Notes: a model not told the origin generated them from the letters alone. 36,554 nt of DNA from Pseudomonadota bacterium (GCA_023428645.1 JAEYXD010000113.1:1-36554); one strand, 5' to 3'; numbered from the stretch's first letter, positions 25,252-32,528 are shown. Translations and numbers: made by a program.

Positions 25252-27057
25252 CTAGCGGCGTGTCATTTGTATGTGCTCGACGATCGGACCGAGCGCCAGG
25301 GCAGGAAGGAACGTGAGCGCGCCGATCAGCAAGACGACGCCGACGAGCGTCGCGATGAACAGCGGCGTATGGGTCGGGAGCGTTCCGGACGTGATCGCGG
25401 TCGAGCGCTTCGCGGCCAGGCTGCCGGCAAGCGCGAGCACAGGAATCATCAGCCAGAACCGCGACGCCCACATCGCGACGCCGAGCGCGACGTTGTAGAA
25501 CGGGGTGTTCGCCGACAAGCCCGCGAACGCGCTGCCGTTGTTGTTCCCCGCGGACGAGAACGCATACAAAATCTCGGAGAAGCCGTGCGCGCCGGGATTC
25601 GCGACGCTGCTCGTTCCTTGCGGCAAGGCACTGGCGATTGCCGTGCCGATCAGCACGAGCATGCAAGGAATCAGAAGCACGAGCGAGGCCATCTTCACTT
25701 CGTACGCCTCGATCTTCTTGCCGAGATACTCCGGCGTACGGCCGACCATCAACCCCGCGATGAAAACCGCGACGACGGCGAACATCAACATGCCGTACAA
25801 GCCGCTGCCTGCACCGCCGAACACGACCTCTCCAAGCTGCATGAGCCACAGCGGCACCAAGCCACCGAGCGGCGTGAACGAATCGTGCATCGCGTTGACG
25901 GAGCCGTTCGACGCGGCTGTCGTGGCAGTCGCCCACAACGCCGAGCTCGCGATGCCGAAGCGCACCTCCTTGCCCTCCATGTTCCCGCCCGCTTGCATCA
26001 CGGATACGTTCGTGTCGGCGCCGAGGTCGTCGAGCATGGGATTACCCGACTGCTCGGCGACATAGGCGCCGAACGTGAGCGGCACGAAGATGACGAGCAT
26101 CGCGGCCATCACGGCCCACCCCTGCCGCGTATCACCGACCATGCGACCGAACGTGTAACAGAGCGCCGTGGGAATGGCGAGAATCGCGAGCATCTCCAGA
26201 AAGTTCGACAGCGGCGTCGGGTTTTCGAACGGATGCGCGGAATTCGCATTGAAGAAGCCGCCGCCGTTGGTGCCGAGCTGCTTGATCGCGACCTGGCTCG
26301 CCGCTGGTCCCATCGGCAATGTCTGCTGAGTGACTTCCTCTGCTTGCATGACCGGTTTGCCTACCGCGTCGACGAGCGCGTTGCCGCTCGCGTCCTTGAC
26401 GGGCACGTCGAGCCGCAAGGGCTCGACCAGCTCCACCGTCCGATAGGCCGAGAAGTTCTGAACGACACCCTGCGACACGAGCAGCACCGCGAGCACGAGC
26501 GACAGCGGCAATAGGACGTACAGGGTGCTGCGCGTGAAGTCGACGTAGAAGTTGCCGATGCGATCGGTCTTGCGACGCACGAAGCCGCGAATCAACGCGA
26601 CCAGCACCGCCATACCGGATGCCGCGGAAAGGAAGTTCTGGACGTTGAGACCGAGCATCTGTGTGAGATAGCTCATCGTCGCTTCGCCGCCGTAGCCCTG
26701 CCAGTTCGTGTTCGTCGCGAAGCTCACCGCCGTATTGAACGACGAGTCCGGCGTGACCGCCGGCAGGTCCTGTGGGTTCAAGGGCAGCACATGCTGAAAC
26801 CGCTGCAGCAGATAGACGACGAGGAAGCCGATGAAATTCGCGAGCAGCAGTGCGCCGGCGTAGCGCTTCCAGTTCGTCTCCGCCTCGAGCTCGATGCCCG
26901 CGACGCGATAGATCAGACGCTCGAGGGGTCCGAGCACGGGCGATAGCCACGTGCGCTCGCCCGTGAAGACGCGCGCCATGAACGCGCCGAGCGGCTTCGC
27001 GAGCGCGACGAGCGCGGCGACGTACACCACGATCTGAAAGACGCCGAGCCCGTTCAC
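25252..27057 (-). CDS. kdpA: KdpA, potassium-translocating subunit
   Basis: I place the start at GTG 27057, giving 601 residues beginning (V/M)NGLGVFQIVVY. It is preceded by GGAGA at a good distance and overlaps the kdpF stop as GTGA. This N-terminus matches the family pattern up to LAKPLG; an upstream ATG at 27078 would overlap kdpF by 25 nt. The channel-like protein has four pore regions, including TNTNWQGYGGE and GTNGGGFFNANSAHPFENP. It is longer than E. coli KdpA (557), with a periplasmic insert around VPVKDASGNALVDAVGKPV, seen in many proteobacterial KdpA proteins. Confidence 0.95.
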   Translation of the reverse strand: MNGLGVFQIVVYVAALVALAKPLGAFMARVFTGERTWLSPVLGPLERLIYRVAGIELEAETNWKRYAGALLLANFIGFLVVYLLQRFQHVLPLNPQDLPAVTPDSSFNTAVSFATNTNWQGYGGEATMSYLTQMLGLNVQNFLSAASGMAVLVALIRGFVRRKTDRIGNFYVDFTRSTLYVLLPLSLVLAVLLVSQGVVQNFSAYRTVELVEPLRLDVPVKDASGNALVDAVGKPVMQAEEVTQQTLPMGPAASQVAIKQLGTNGGGFFNANSAHPFENPTPLSNFLEMLAILAIPTALCYTFGRMVGDTRQGWAVMAAMLVIFVPLTFGAYVAEQSGNPMLDDLGADTNVSVMQAGGNMEGKEVRFGIASSALWATATTAASNGSVNAMHDSFTPLGGLVPLWLMQLGEVVFGGAGSGLYGMLMFAVVAVFIAGLMVGRTPEYLGKKIEAYEVKMASLVLLIPCMLVLIGTAIASALPQGTSSVANPGAHGFSEILYAFSSAGNNNGSAFAGLSANTPFYNVALGVAMWASRFWLMIPVLALAGSLAAKRSTAITSGTLPTHTPLFIATLVGVVLLIGALTFLPALALGPIVEHIQMTRR

Positions 27058-27146
27058 GAGAATTTCTCCGGAAAGCACAGCGCCACGAGCAAATACACGC
27101 CGAGCGCTACGGCAAGCCCGAGACCCACCCAGCTCATGACGCTCAT
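27054..27146 (-). CDS. kdpF: KdpF, 30-residue membrane subunit
   Basis: ATG 27146 opens a 30-codon frame (MSVMSWVGLG...). One hydrophobic helix, LGLAVALGVYLLVALCF, ends in PEKFS, the conserved PE(K/R)F end of KdpF. KdpF is a lipid-like stabiliser of the KdpABC complex. Its start is embedded in the stop of a second tiny gene upstream (ATGA) and its stop in the GTGA start of kdpA, so three products are coupled. A second in-frame ATG (27137) would remove three residues. Confidence 0.9.
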   Translation of the reverse strand: MSVMSWVGLGLAVALGVYLLVALCFPEKFS

Positions 27147-27235
27147 GGGCGCGGCTTCAGTGCGTCGGCAAGCGCGTAGAGCAGCCACGTCGCGCCGACG
27201 AGCAACACCGTGACGATGAAGATCGTTGTCTCCAT
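27143..27235 (-). CDS. Tiny membrane protein upstream of kdpF (30 residues)
   Basis: ATG 27235 with GAGGT 6 nt upstream starts a 30-codon frame whose TGA (27145-27143) overlaps the kdpF ATG as ATGA. The product begins METTIF, forms one hydrophobic helix (IFIVTVLLVGATWLLYAL) and ends ADALKPRP, a short basic tail on what is probably the cytoplasmic side. The size and shape copy KdpF, but the PE(K/R)F end is missing. The good ribosome site, the coupling and the first position in the kdp operon argue that it is expressed. I infer an accessory subunit or regulator of the Kdp pump. Tiny ORFs in front of kdp genes occur in other bacteria, but I know of no assigned function. Confidence 0.7.
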   Translation of the reverse strand: METTIFIVTVLLVGATWLLYALADALKPRP

Positions 27236-27241
27236 GTCGGA

Positions 27242-27290
27242 CCTCACAATCTCTAAAGATGCGAGGCAATCTACTCGCCTCGATGTGAGG
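27242..27290. promoter_or_regulatory. Nested inverted repeats in the kdp promoter region
   Basis: Between the VOC gene and the first kdp ORF, an inner dyad CGAGGC-N9-GCCTCG (27262-27267 and 27277-27282) sits inside an outer dyad CCTCAC / GTGAGG (27242-27247 and 27285-27290). The outer left arm covers the ribosome site of the tiny ORF. The inner dyad is a candidate KdpE box, although it does not resemble the T-rich E. coli site. If transcribed, the nested repeats could fold over the ribosome site. Confidence 0.45.
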
Positions 27291-27336
27291 AAGGTGTTAG
27301 GAATTCAGGCCGTGCGCTCCCGCGACGGCGGTAAGG

Positions 27337-27762
27337 CTAAGCGCCGCGCGCGGCCGCACCGCGAACGCAGGCTTCGATGTTGTTGCCATCCGGATCGAGC
27401 ACGAAGGCGCCGTAGTAATCGCCCGCCCCTTCGCGCGGTCCGGGCCCGCCGTTGTCGCGCCCACCCGCCGCGAGCGCGGTGCGATAGAACTCATCGACCA
27501 CCGCGCGGCTCGGCGCCGCAAACGCGATGTGCATCTGATTCAAGCCGACGCGCGAACCCTCGGCCCAGTACGAAGGCCGCAACGTGCCGATCCATAGATA
27601 AGGAATCGGCTCCTGTTCGCTGCGCCCGAGCAGGAACGCATGCTCGCCGTTGTCGATCGTTGCCAATCCCAAGGCTTGCGCTACTGCATCATAGAAGCGA
27701 CGCGATCTCGAGAGATCCGCAACGACGAAACCAGAGTGGTCCAGCATGTTCAGTAAGTGCAT
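27337..27762 (-). CDS. VOC-family (glyoxalase/bleomycin-resistance) protein
   Basis: Starting at ATG 27762 (GGAG 8 nt upstream) this protein has 141 residues, about one VOC unit. The two beta-alpha-beta-beta-beta halves are visible: LDHSGFVVADLSRSRRFYDA at the start and NQMHIAFAAPSRAVVDEFYR in the second half. It closes with AFVLDPDGNNIEAC, the usual DPDGN-E end that supplies a metal-binding Glu. The first half has a His (LDHSGF) at the usual ligand position. Members include glyoxalase I, dioxygenases and antibiotic-binding proteins, so the activity stays open. It lies just upstream of kdp on the same strand and downstream of the MFS pump. Confidence 0.85.
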   Translation of the reverse strand: MHLLNMLDHSGFVVADLSRSRRFYDAVAQALGLATIDNGEHAFLLGRSEQEPIPYLWIGTLRPSYWAEGSRVGLNQMHIAFAAPSRAVVDEFYRTALAAGGRDNGGPGPREGAGDYYGAFVLDPDGNNIEACVRGAAARGA

Positions 27763-27803
27763 GCACACAGCTCCAAGTTCCCGGCGGCATCAGGCTGCAA
27801 ATC

Positions 27804-29408
27804 CTACGTAGCGGGTTTTACCGGCGGCGCGTTCGGCATCGGTCGGCAGAACGGCACCATCACGAGCGCCGCGAGAAAAAGCCACCCCATGATGCGAAAC
27901 ACCTCACCGAACGCGAGCGTCTGCGCCTCCCGCGAGGCGAGCTGACCGAGCTGTGCCTGCGCCATCAGCGATGCGAGCTGCGGATCGGTGACGTACTCCC
28001 CAATCCGCGCGGCGAGTACGGCAACGAGCTCCGATGCGTGACGTCCCGCTTCACCCAATGTCTCACCCAGTCTCGCGACATGGATGCGCGCCTGATCGGA
28101 CAGCCAGGTGTTCACAATTGCGATACCGACGGCACCGCCGAGATTGCGCATGAGATTGAACAGCGACGACGCGTAACGCAGCTCCGTTGCATCGAAGCCG
28201 TTCAGCGCCATGCCGACACTCGGCACGATGCACAACATCACCGCGAAGCCGCGCAGCGCCTGCGGCACGAGGAAGGCCTCGAAGCCCCACTCGGGCGTGA
28301 TGAAAGAGGTGAGCCACAGGCTGGTCGCGAACAGGATCAAGCCCACCGTTATCGTCTTGCGGGGATCGACACGCTGCGAGAGCCGCGCCGCGATCACCGT
28401 GCTCGCGATCTGCGCGATGCCGGTCACGAAAACGGTGCCGCCGATCTGCAGGCTCGTGAAGTCGCGCACCTGTCCCAGGAAGACGGGCACCAGATACGTC
28501 GACGCGTACAAGCCGAAGCCGATGATGAAATTGAACGTGCAGGCAAACGCGAACGTCGGACGGCGAAATGGCGACAGCCTCACGACCGGTTGAGTGCTGC
28601 GCAACGAGCGCTCCAGAAACAATGCGAACGCCACGGCGGACACCCACACGGCGATTGCGATCGCCGGCTCGCTGAACCATTCCCGACGCGGCCCCTCCTC
28701 CAACGCGTACTGCAACGCGCCGAGGAACAACGCCATCGAAATGAAATGCGTGTAGTCGATGCGTTTCAACATCGCGAGATTCGGCCGATCGACGCGAATC
28801 AAGGCAGCCGCGAGCACGGTGATCGCGAGTCCCGGAATGACGTTGATATAGAAGATCCAGCGCCACCCCGCGGCATCGGTCAGCCAGCCACCGAGCGTCG
28901 GACCGAGGGTCGGGGCGAGCACCGACACCATGCCGAGGATCGCCGGAATCATTGCGCGTTGCGGCCCGGAGAACATGACGAAGCCGGTCGCGAAGACGAG
29001 CGGCACCATCGCACCACCGACGAAGCCCTGGATGGCGCGAAAGACGATCATCGATTCGATGTCCCATGCGAGCCCGCAGAGCGCGCTCGCTAGCGTGAAC
29101 AAAAAGGCAGAGGCGACGAACAACCCGCGGGTCGACAACGCCTGGCTCAAGAAGGCGGAGAACGGAATCATCACGAGCTCGGCGATGAGGTAGCCGGTTT
29201 GAATCCAGCTGATCTCCTCCGGCGCCGCCGACAGCCCGGCCTGAATGTCGTTTAGCGACGCCGCGACGATCTGAATGTCGATCAGTGCCATGAACTGACC
29301 GAAGGCCATCACGCCGAAGATCAAGAATTTGCGCGCACTCGGCAGCTCGGCGGGACTGACCCAGGCCGACGACCTGGCAGCGGTGAATGCGGATATGACG
29401 GCGTGCAA
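27804..29408 (-). CDS. DHA2-family MFS multidrug transporter (EmrB-like)
   Basis: The 534-residue protein has about 14 hydrophobic segments, as in the DHA2 (EmrB/FarB) family. Landmarks are FLIFGVMAFGQFMALIDIQI (TM1), ISWIQTGYLIAELVMIPFSA, the motif C-like stretch LAPTLGPTLGGWLTD, and GWRWIFYINVIPG. The start is a TTG at 29408 with AGAGG upstream; the next ATG (codon 34) would remove part of TM1. It exports drugs or hydrophobic compounds by proton antiport. It is divergent from the TetR-thioesterase-EmrA-type operon, so pump and adaptor are encoded in opposite arms. A long loop near the C-terminus (after NTWLSDQARIHVARLGETLG) matches the family. Confidence 0.93.
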   Translation of the reverse strand: MHAVISAFTAARSSAWVSPAELPSARKFLIFGVMAFGQFMALIDIQIVAASLNDIQAGLSAAPEEISWIQTGYLIAELVMIPFSAFLSQALSTRGLFVASAFLFTLASALCGLAWDIESMIVFRAIQGFVGGAMVPLVFATGFVMFSGPQRAMIPAILGMVSVLAPTLGPTLGGWLTDAAGWRWIFYINVIPGLAITVLAAALIRVDRPNLAMLKRIDYTHFISMALFLGALQYALEEGPRREWFSEPAIAIAVWVSAVAFALFLERSLRSTQPVVRLSPFRRPTFAFACTFNFIIGFGLYASTYLVPVFLGQVRDFTSLQIGGTVFVTGIAQIASTVIAARLSQRVDPRKTITVGLILFATSLWLTSFITPEWGFEAFLVPQALRGFAVMLCIVPSVGMALNGFDATELRYASSLFNLMRNLGGAVGIAIVNTWLSDQARIHVARLGETLGEAGRHASELVAVLAARIGEYVTDPQLASLMAQAQLGQLASREAQTLAFGEVFRIMGWLFLAALVMVPFCRPMPNAPPVKPAT

Positions 29409-29418
29409 GCGCTGCCTC

Positions 29419-29469
29419 TTGTTTCGCGGCGAATCAATAGTATGATGCCAATCATATTACGGGCATCAT
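29419..29469 (+). promoter_or_regulatory. Promoter with overlapping TetR-type operator
   Basis: TTGTTT (29419-29424) and TATGAT (29441-29446) are spaced by 16 nt and fit a sigma-70 promoter for the tetR operon. The -10 lies inside overlapping dyads: TATGAT-GCCA-ATCATA (29441-29456) and ATGATGCC-N12-GGCATCAT (29442-29449, 29462-29469). A TetR dimer here would block both arms. Confidence 0.6.
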
Positions 29470-29482
29470 CTCATCGGACGCA

Positions 29483-30076
29483 ATGCGCTACCACACGGAA
29501 CACAAACAACGCACGCGCGAAAAAGTGCTGAAGGCAGCCGCGAAGGCGATTCGAGCTCAAGGGCCGCATCGCATCGGCGTCGCCGCCGTGATGGGTAAGG
29601 CCGGTTTGACGCACGGCGGGTTCTACGCGCACTTCGATTCCAAGGACGCGCTCGTCGCCGCCGCGATCGGGCAGATGTTCGCGGAAACGCACTCCACCTG
29701 GGAGCGCCTCACGCAAGCAAAGCGTCCCGCCGAGGCGCTCGCTGCGTACATCGACTTCTATCTCTCCACCACGCATCGCGATGCGGTATCCGCCGGCTGC
29801 CCGATTCCAATTCTCGCGCCGGAATCGCGGCGACTCGGCAAGCCCGCGCGCGATCAGTTCGCGGCCGGCGTCGCGCGCCTGACGGAACGCTTTCGCATGC
29901 AGCTGGAAACGCTCGGCGCCGCGAATCCGCAGGATGAGGCGAGCTCGATGCTCGCGGAGCTGGTCGGCGCCCTCGCCCTCGCCCGCGCCGAGCCGGACAG
30001 CGAGCGCTCCGATTCGATATTGAACGCCTCGAAACAGCGCTTGAAAGCGCGCTTCATCACGATGGGCTCCACATGA
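29483..30076 (+). CDS. TetR/AcrR-family repressor
   Basis: The 197-residue regulator has an N-terminal helix-turn-helix (TREKVLKAAAKAIRAQG, then IGVAAVMGKAGLTHGGFYAHF, the classic LT-x-G-x-FY-x-HF end) followed by a ligand-binding helical domain. The C-terminal part contains AGCPIPILAPESRR, like the YxxGCPI segment of TetR proteins next to efflux genes. It probably represses both its own operon and the divergent MFS gene through the dyads in the 74-nt gap, with release by a pump substrate. Its stop overlaps the thioesterase start by ATGA. Confidence 0.92.
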   Translation: MRYHTEHKQRTREKVLKAAAKAIRAQGPHRIGVAAVMGKAGLTHGGFYAHFDSKDALVAAAIGQMFAETHSTWERLTQAKRPAEALAAYIDFYLSTTHRDAVSAGCPIPILAPESRRLGKPARDQFAAGVARLTERFRMQLETLGAANPQDEASSMLAELVGALALARAEPDSERSDSILNASKQRLKARFITMGST

Positions 30077-30522
30077 ATGCACACGTGCAACAACATGCCG
30101 GCTTGACCGGTCTCGAACAGCTGCGCGCCTTGATGAGCGAGGGCCGCCGCCCAGGCATCGGCGTGTCGCTGGATTTCAAGCTCGTCGACATAGCAGCAGG
30201 CCTTGCGGTATTCGAGGGCGTTCCCGGCGAGCACGCGTACAACCCGATCGGCTCGGTGCATGGCGGCTACGCCGCGACCCTGCTCGATTCGGCGTGCGGC
30301 TGCGCGGTGCATTCGCGGCTCAGCGCAACCCAGACGTACACGACGCTCGAGCTGAAGGTCTCGTACTTGAAAGCGATGACTAAGGACACTGGCGTAGTGC
30401 GCGCGCAAGGCCGCATCACGAGCATCGGCCGTCGCGTCGCTTTTGCCGAAGCGTCGCTCACGGACGCAGCCGGAAAGGTGTACGCCACCGCCACGTCCAC
30501 GCTGCTCGTGATCGAGAAATGA
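30073..30522 (+). CDS. PaaI-type hotdog thioesterase
   Basis: The 149-residue protein has the hotdog-fold signature NPIGSVHGGYAATLLDSACG (HGG followed by the acidic helix residue Asp), then LELKVSYLKAMTKDTGVVRA and GRRVAFAEASLTDAAGKVYA. PaaI-like enzymes cleave acyl- or aryl-CoA thioesters in the cytoplasm. It overlaps tetR upstream and the EmrA-type adaptor downstream, both by ATGA. Its place inside an efflux operon suggests that a CoA-linked aromatic or acyl compound is hydrolysed to the free acid that the pump exports; this is inference from context. Confidence 0.9.
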   Translation: MNAHVQQHAGLTGLEQLRALMSEGRRPGIGVSLDFKLVDIAAGLAVFEGVPGEHAYNPIGSVHGGYAATLLDSACGCAVHSRLSATQTYTTLELKVSYLKAMTKDTGVVRAQGRITSIGRRVAFAEASLTDAAGKVYATATSTLLVIEK

Positions 30523-31682
30523 ACGCGGCGACCGCGGCGACGGCTGCCCCGCCCGCGAGCTTGGGCGCACGCTTGTCGAGCAAGGGACTGGTGTCGCTGG
30601 CGGCTGCTATCGCCATTGCGCTCGCCGGCATTGCGTACATCGTCAGTCCGCCGAGCAAGGTCACGACCGACAATGCGTATCTCCGTGCGGACAGCTCCGT
30701 CGTCGCGCCGAAAGTGCGCGGCCTCGTCGCCGAAATTCTCGTGCAGCACAATCAGGCGGTGAAGCGCGGCGATCCGCTCGTGCGGATCGACGCCGAAGAG
30801 TTCGACGCAAAAGTCGCGGCCGCCGAGGCCGAGCTTGCCAATGCAGTCGCGACCGGCGCCGCCGTGCGCGCGGACCTCGTTGCGCTCGCAGCGGAGGAGA
30901 AGCTCGCGGACTCGGCCGTCGTCGCCGCCGAGTCCGCATTGCGCGCGGCCGCGGCCGAACAGGAGCGCGCGCGCACGGATGCGGAGCGTTACGCTAATCT
31001 CGTCACGACGGGCGCCGTCTCGCGCTTCGACGCCGATCGATTCCGCACACAGGCGCTCAGCAGCGCCGCGGAGACGGATCGCTTTCGTGCGCAACTTGCG
31101 GTGAGCCGCAATCAAGCGGCAATGACCCGCGCGAAGCGTCTTGCGCTGGAGGCGAACGGCGCACAGGCCGAAGCCGCGCTCGCGCGCGCGCGAGCGGCAC
31201 TCGCGCTCGCAAGACAGGACCAGACTCATACGACGGTGTACGCGCCCATCGATGGCGTCGTCGGTGATCGTCAGGTGGAGCCTGGTGACTTCGTGCAGCC
31301 CGGCACTCGCTTGCTCACGATCGTGCCGCTCGATCGGCTGTACGTCGTCGCGAACTTCAAGGAAACGCAGACGACGCGGATGGTCGCGGGCCAGCCGGCA
31401 ATCATCGAAGTTGACGCCTTTCCACAGCTCGAGCTGCGCGGCACGGTGGAAAGCTTCGCGCCGGGCTCCGGGTCGCAGTTCGCGCTGATTCCATTCGAGC
31501 CGGGCACCGGCAATTTCACGAAGATCGTGCAGCGCGTGCCGGTAAGAATTCTGTTCGACGAACGCCAGCCGGCGCTTGCGGCACTGCGGCCGGGCTTGTC
31601 GACGACCGTGACCGTGCATCTCGAGCCACTCGCTCGCGCACCAGCGGGCTCGCCCGCACGGAAGCGCGCCACGGCGAACTGA
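30519..31682 (+). CDS. EmrA-like HlyD-family adaptor protein
   Basis: The 387-residue membrane-fusion protein has one N-terminal anchor (LVSLAAAIAIALAGIAYIVS). The lipoyl half-motif follows (TTDNAYLRADSSVVAPKVRG, LVAEILVQHNQAVKRGDPLV), then a long Ala/Glu/Arg coiled-coil (about 90-225), the second lipoyl half (TTVYAPIDGVVGDRQVEPGD) and a barrel domain (FKETQTTRMVAGQPAIIEVD). This is the EmrA pattern, so it should pair with the EmrB-type MFS protein in the opposite arm. An outer-membrane factor is absent here; the NodT protein at 6179 could serve. It has a Pro/Ala-rich basic C-terminus. Confidence 0.92.
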   Translation: MNAATAATAAPPASLGARLSSKGLVSLAAAIAIALAGIAYIVSPPSKVTTDNAYLRADSSVVAPKVRGLVAEILVQHNQAVKRGDPLVRIDAEEFDAKVAAAEAELANAVATGAAVRADLVALAAEEKLADSAVVAAESALRAAAAEQERARTDAERYANLVTTGAVSRFDADRFRTQALSSAAETDRFRAQLAVSRNQAAMTRAKRLALEANGAQAEAALARARAALALARQDQTHTTVYAPIDGVVGDRQVEPGDFVQPGTRLLTIVPLDRLYVVANFKETQTTRMVAGQPAIIEVDAFPQLELRGTVESFAPGSGSQFALIPFEPGTGNFTKIVQRVPVRILFDERQPALAALRPGLSTTVTVHLEPLARAPAGSPARKRATAN

Positions 31683-31713
31683 TTGGGCTTCGCTTCGTCA
31701 CGGAAAACCGGTC

Positions 31714-31903
31714 ATGACCGTCAACGCCCTGTTTGCGCGGCGCCGCTTCCTTGTCCTCGCTGGAACGCTCGCCGCGGGCTGACATCGGCTACGAGCCGAT
31801 TCTGATCGGCGGATTGGACCAGGGCCGATTCTTGATTCCGGATTCGCCGCTCGCAGGTGAGCGCTCGCCGGACGAGGTGCAAAAGATCGCAGCGAAACTC
31901 TGA
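31714..31903 (+). pseudogene. Internally deleted remnant of a Tat-exported NAD(P)-binding oxidoreductase gene
   Basis: ATG 31714 encodes 22 residues with a twin-arginine signal (ARRRFLVLAGTLAAG) and stops at 31780-31782. Immediately after, in the +1 frame, a piece reads ADIGYEPILIGGLDQG, RFLIPDSPLAGERSPDEV and QKIAAKL, then TGA at 31901. This ending resembles the C-terminus of Tat-exported dinucleotide-binding (F420-reductase-like) proteins as I recall them. The whole Rossmann core, roughly 180-200 residues, is missing. I read it as the scar of an internal deletion with a frameshift. The family name is tentative; the mismatch of frames at the junction is directly visible. Confidence 0.55.
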
Positions 31904-31928
31904 GCGGTGCGGTCGCCGCAGGGAGCCG

Positions 31929-32177
31929 TTATTTGCGTTTGCTCTGCAGTTTACCGAAGCGTTCGTTGAGCTTCTCGACCATTGCGTGCAACTGATCGTG
32001 CACGTCGTCGCGCGCACCGCTCTTCGTGCCGGTGATCGCGTTTTCCGGATTCAGTCCCTGCGAAATGACGTAGCGGAACCAGGGCGCATTGCCGCCCATC
32101 GGATCGGGTACCGGTGACACCGAGTCCAGCCGAAACGCGGGCTCGAGAACGCCACTCTGATCGATCTTAGTGCTCAT
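31929..32177 (-). CDS. Small hypothetical protein, 82 residues
   Basis: The protein starts at ATG 32177 (MSTKIDQSGVLEP). It contains APWFRYVISQGLNPENAITG, followed by TKSGARDDVHDQLHAMVEKL, then NERF and a basic tail (GKLQSKRK). The pattern W-x-RYVI-x-x-G-x-N-x-I-x-G, then a helix and LNER, recalls short uncharacterised proteobacterial proteins with a small beta-sheet and one helix. There is no signal peptide or membrane span. It starts 2 nt after the stop of the 100-residue gene, so the two form one operon. The function is unknown. Confidence 0.65.
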   Translation of the reverse strand: MSTKIDQSGVLEPAFRLDSVSPVPDPMGGNAPWFRYVISQGLNPENAITGTKSGARDDVHDQLHAMVEKLNERFGKLQSKRK

Positions 32178-32179
32178 GA

Positions 32180-32482
32180 TTATCCGTTGACATCGACGGC
32201 GCGCCTGCGCAACTGCTCATCGCGCACTTGCCCGATTTCGAGCGCAGTGTCGAGAGCGATGACGCGAACGAGCTTGTGATTGGGGTCCGCGGGGAGTCGG
32301 ACACCGTGCAAATCCTCCCAGCGCTGCACGCGTTCTTCGGGCGTGGCGAGCGGCGAGGATTGGGCTTCGATTCGCGACTGGCGTTCGGCCATGCGCTCTT
32401 GCTGCGCCCGCTCGATGGCAAGCCGGGGATCACCCGCGTCATGCACGTCGTGCGCAAAAGGAATCGAAGGAGATCTAACCAC
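32180..32482 (-). CDS. Small hypothetical protein, 100 residues
   Basis: The frame starts with GTG 32482 behind a GAGAG purine run. The first half is charged and probably helical (IERAQQERMAERQSRIEAQS). The second half has a more conserved look: ATPEERVQRWEDLHGVRLPA, DPNHKLVRVIALDTALEIGQ, then VRDEQLRRRA. No known domain is evident and it is probably cytoplasmic. It sits downstream of the RRM gene's terminator and is immediately followed by the 82-residue gene. The start is uncertain; Met31 of the frame would be an alternative. Confidence 0.6.
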   Translation of the reverse strand: MVRSPSIPFAHDVHDAGDPRLAIERAQQERMAERQSRIEAQSSPLATPEERVQRWEDLHGVRLPADPNHKLVRVIALDTALEIGQVRDEQLRRRAVDVNG

Positions 32483-32500
32483 GGGATCTCTCGCTAAAGC

Positions 32501-32528
32501 GGCCGCGCGCCCCTAGGAGCGCGCGGCC
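32501..32528 (-). terminator. GC-rich hairpin terminating the RRM gene
   Basis: GGCCGCGCGC (32501-32510) and GCGCGCGGCC (32519-32528) form a perfect 10-bp stem with an 8-nt loop, starting 11 nt after the RRM stop on the minus strand. Only a short TTT follows on that strand, so termination may be partial and may allow some read-through into the two small genes. Confidence 0.65.

Noticed and set aside
24820..26514. A 564-codon open frame on the plus strand opposite kdpA and kdpB
   Set aside because: Low-complexity Arg/Asp/His composition; antisense to strongly recognised Kdp subunits.
27210..29093. A 627-codon open frame on the plus strand opposite the MFS and VOC genes
   Set aside because: The translation is Arg/His/Glu-rich with no fold or motif, and both minus-strand genes beneath it are clear family members. 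It is a GC-codon shadow.
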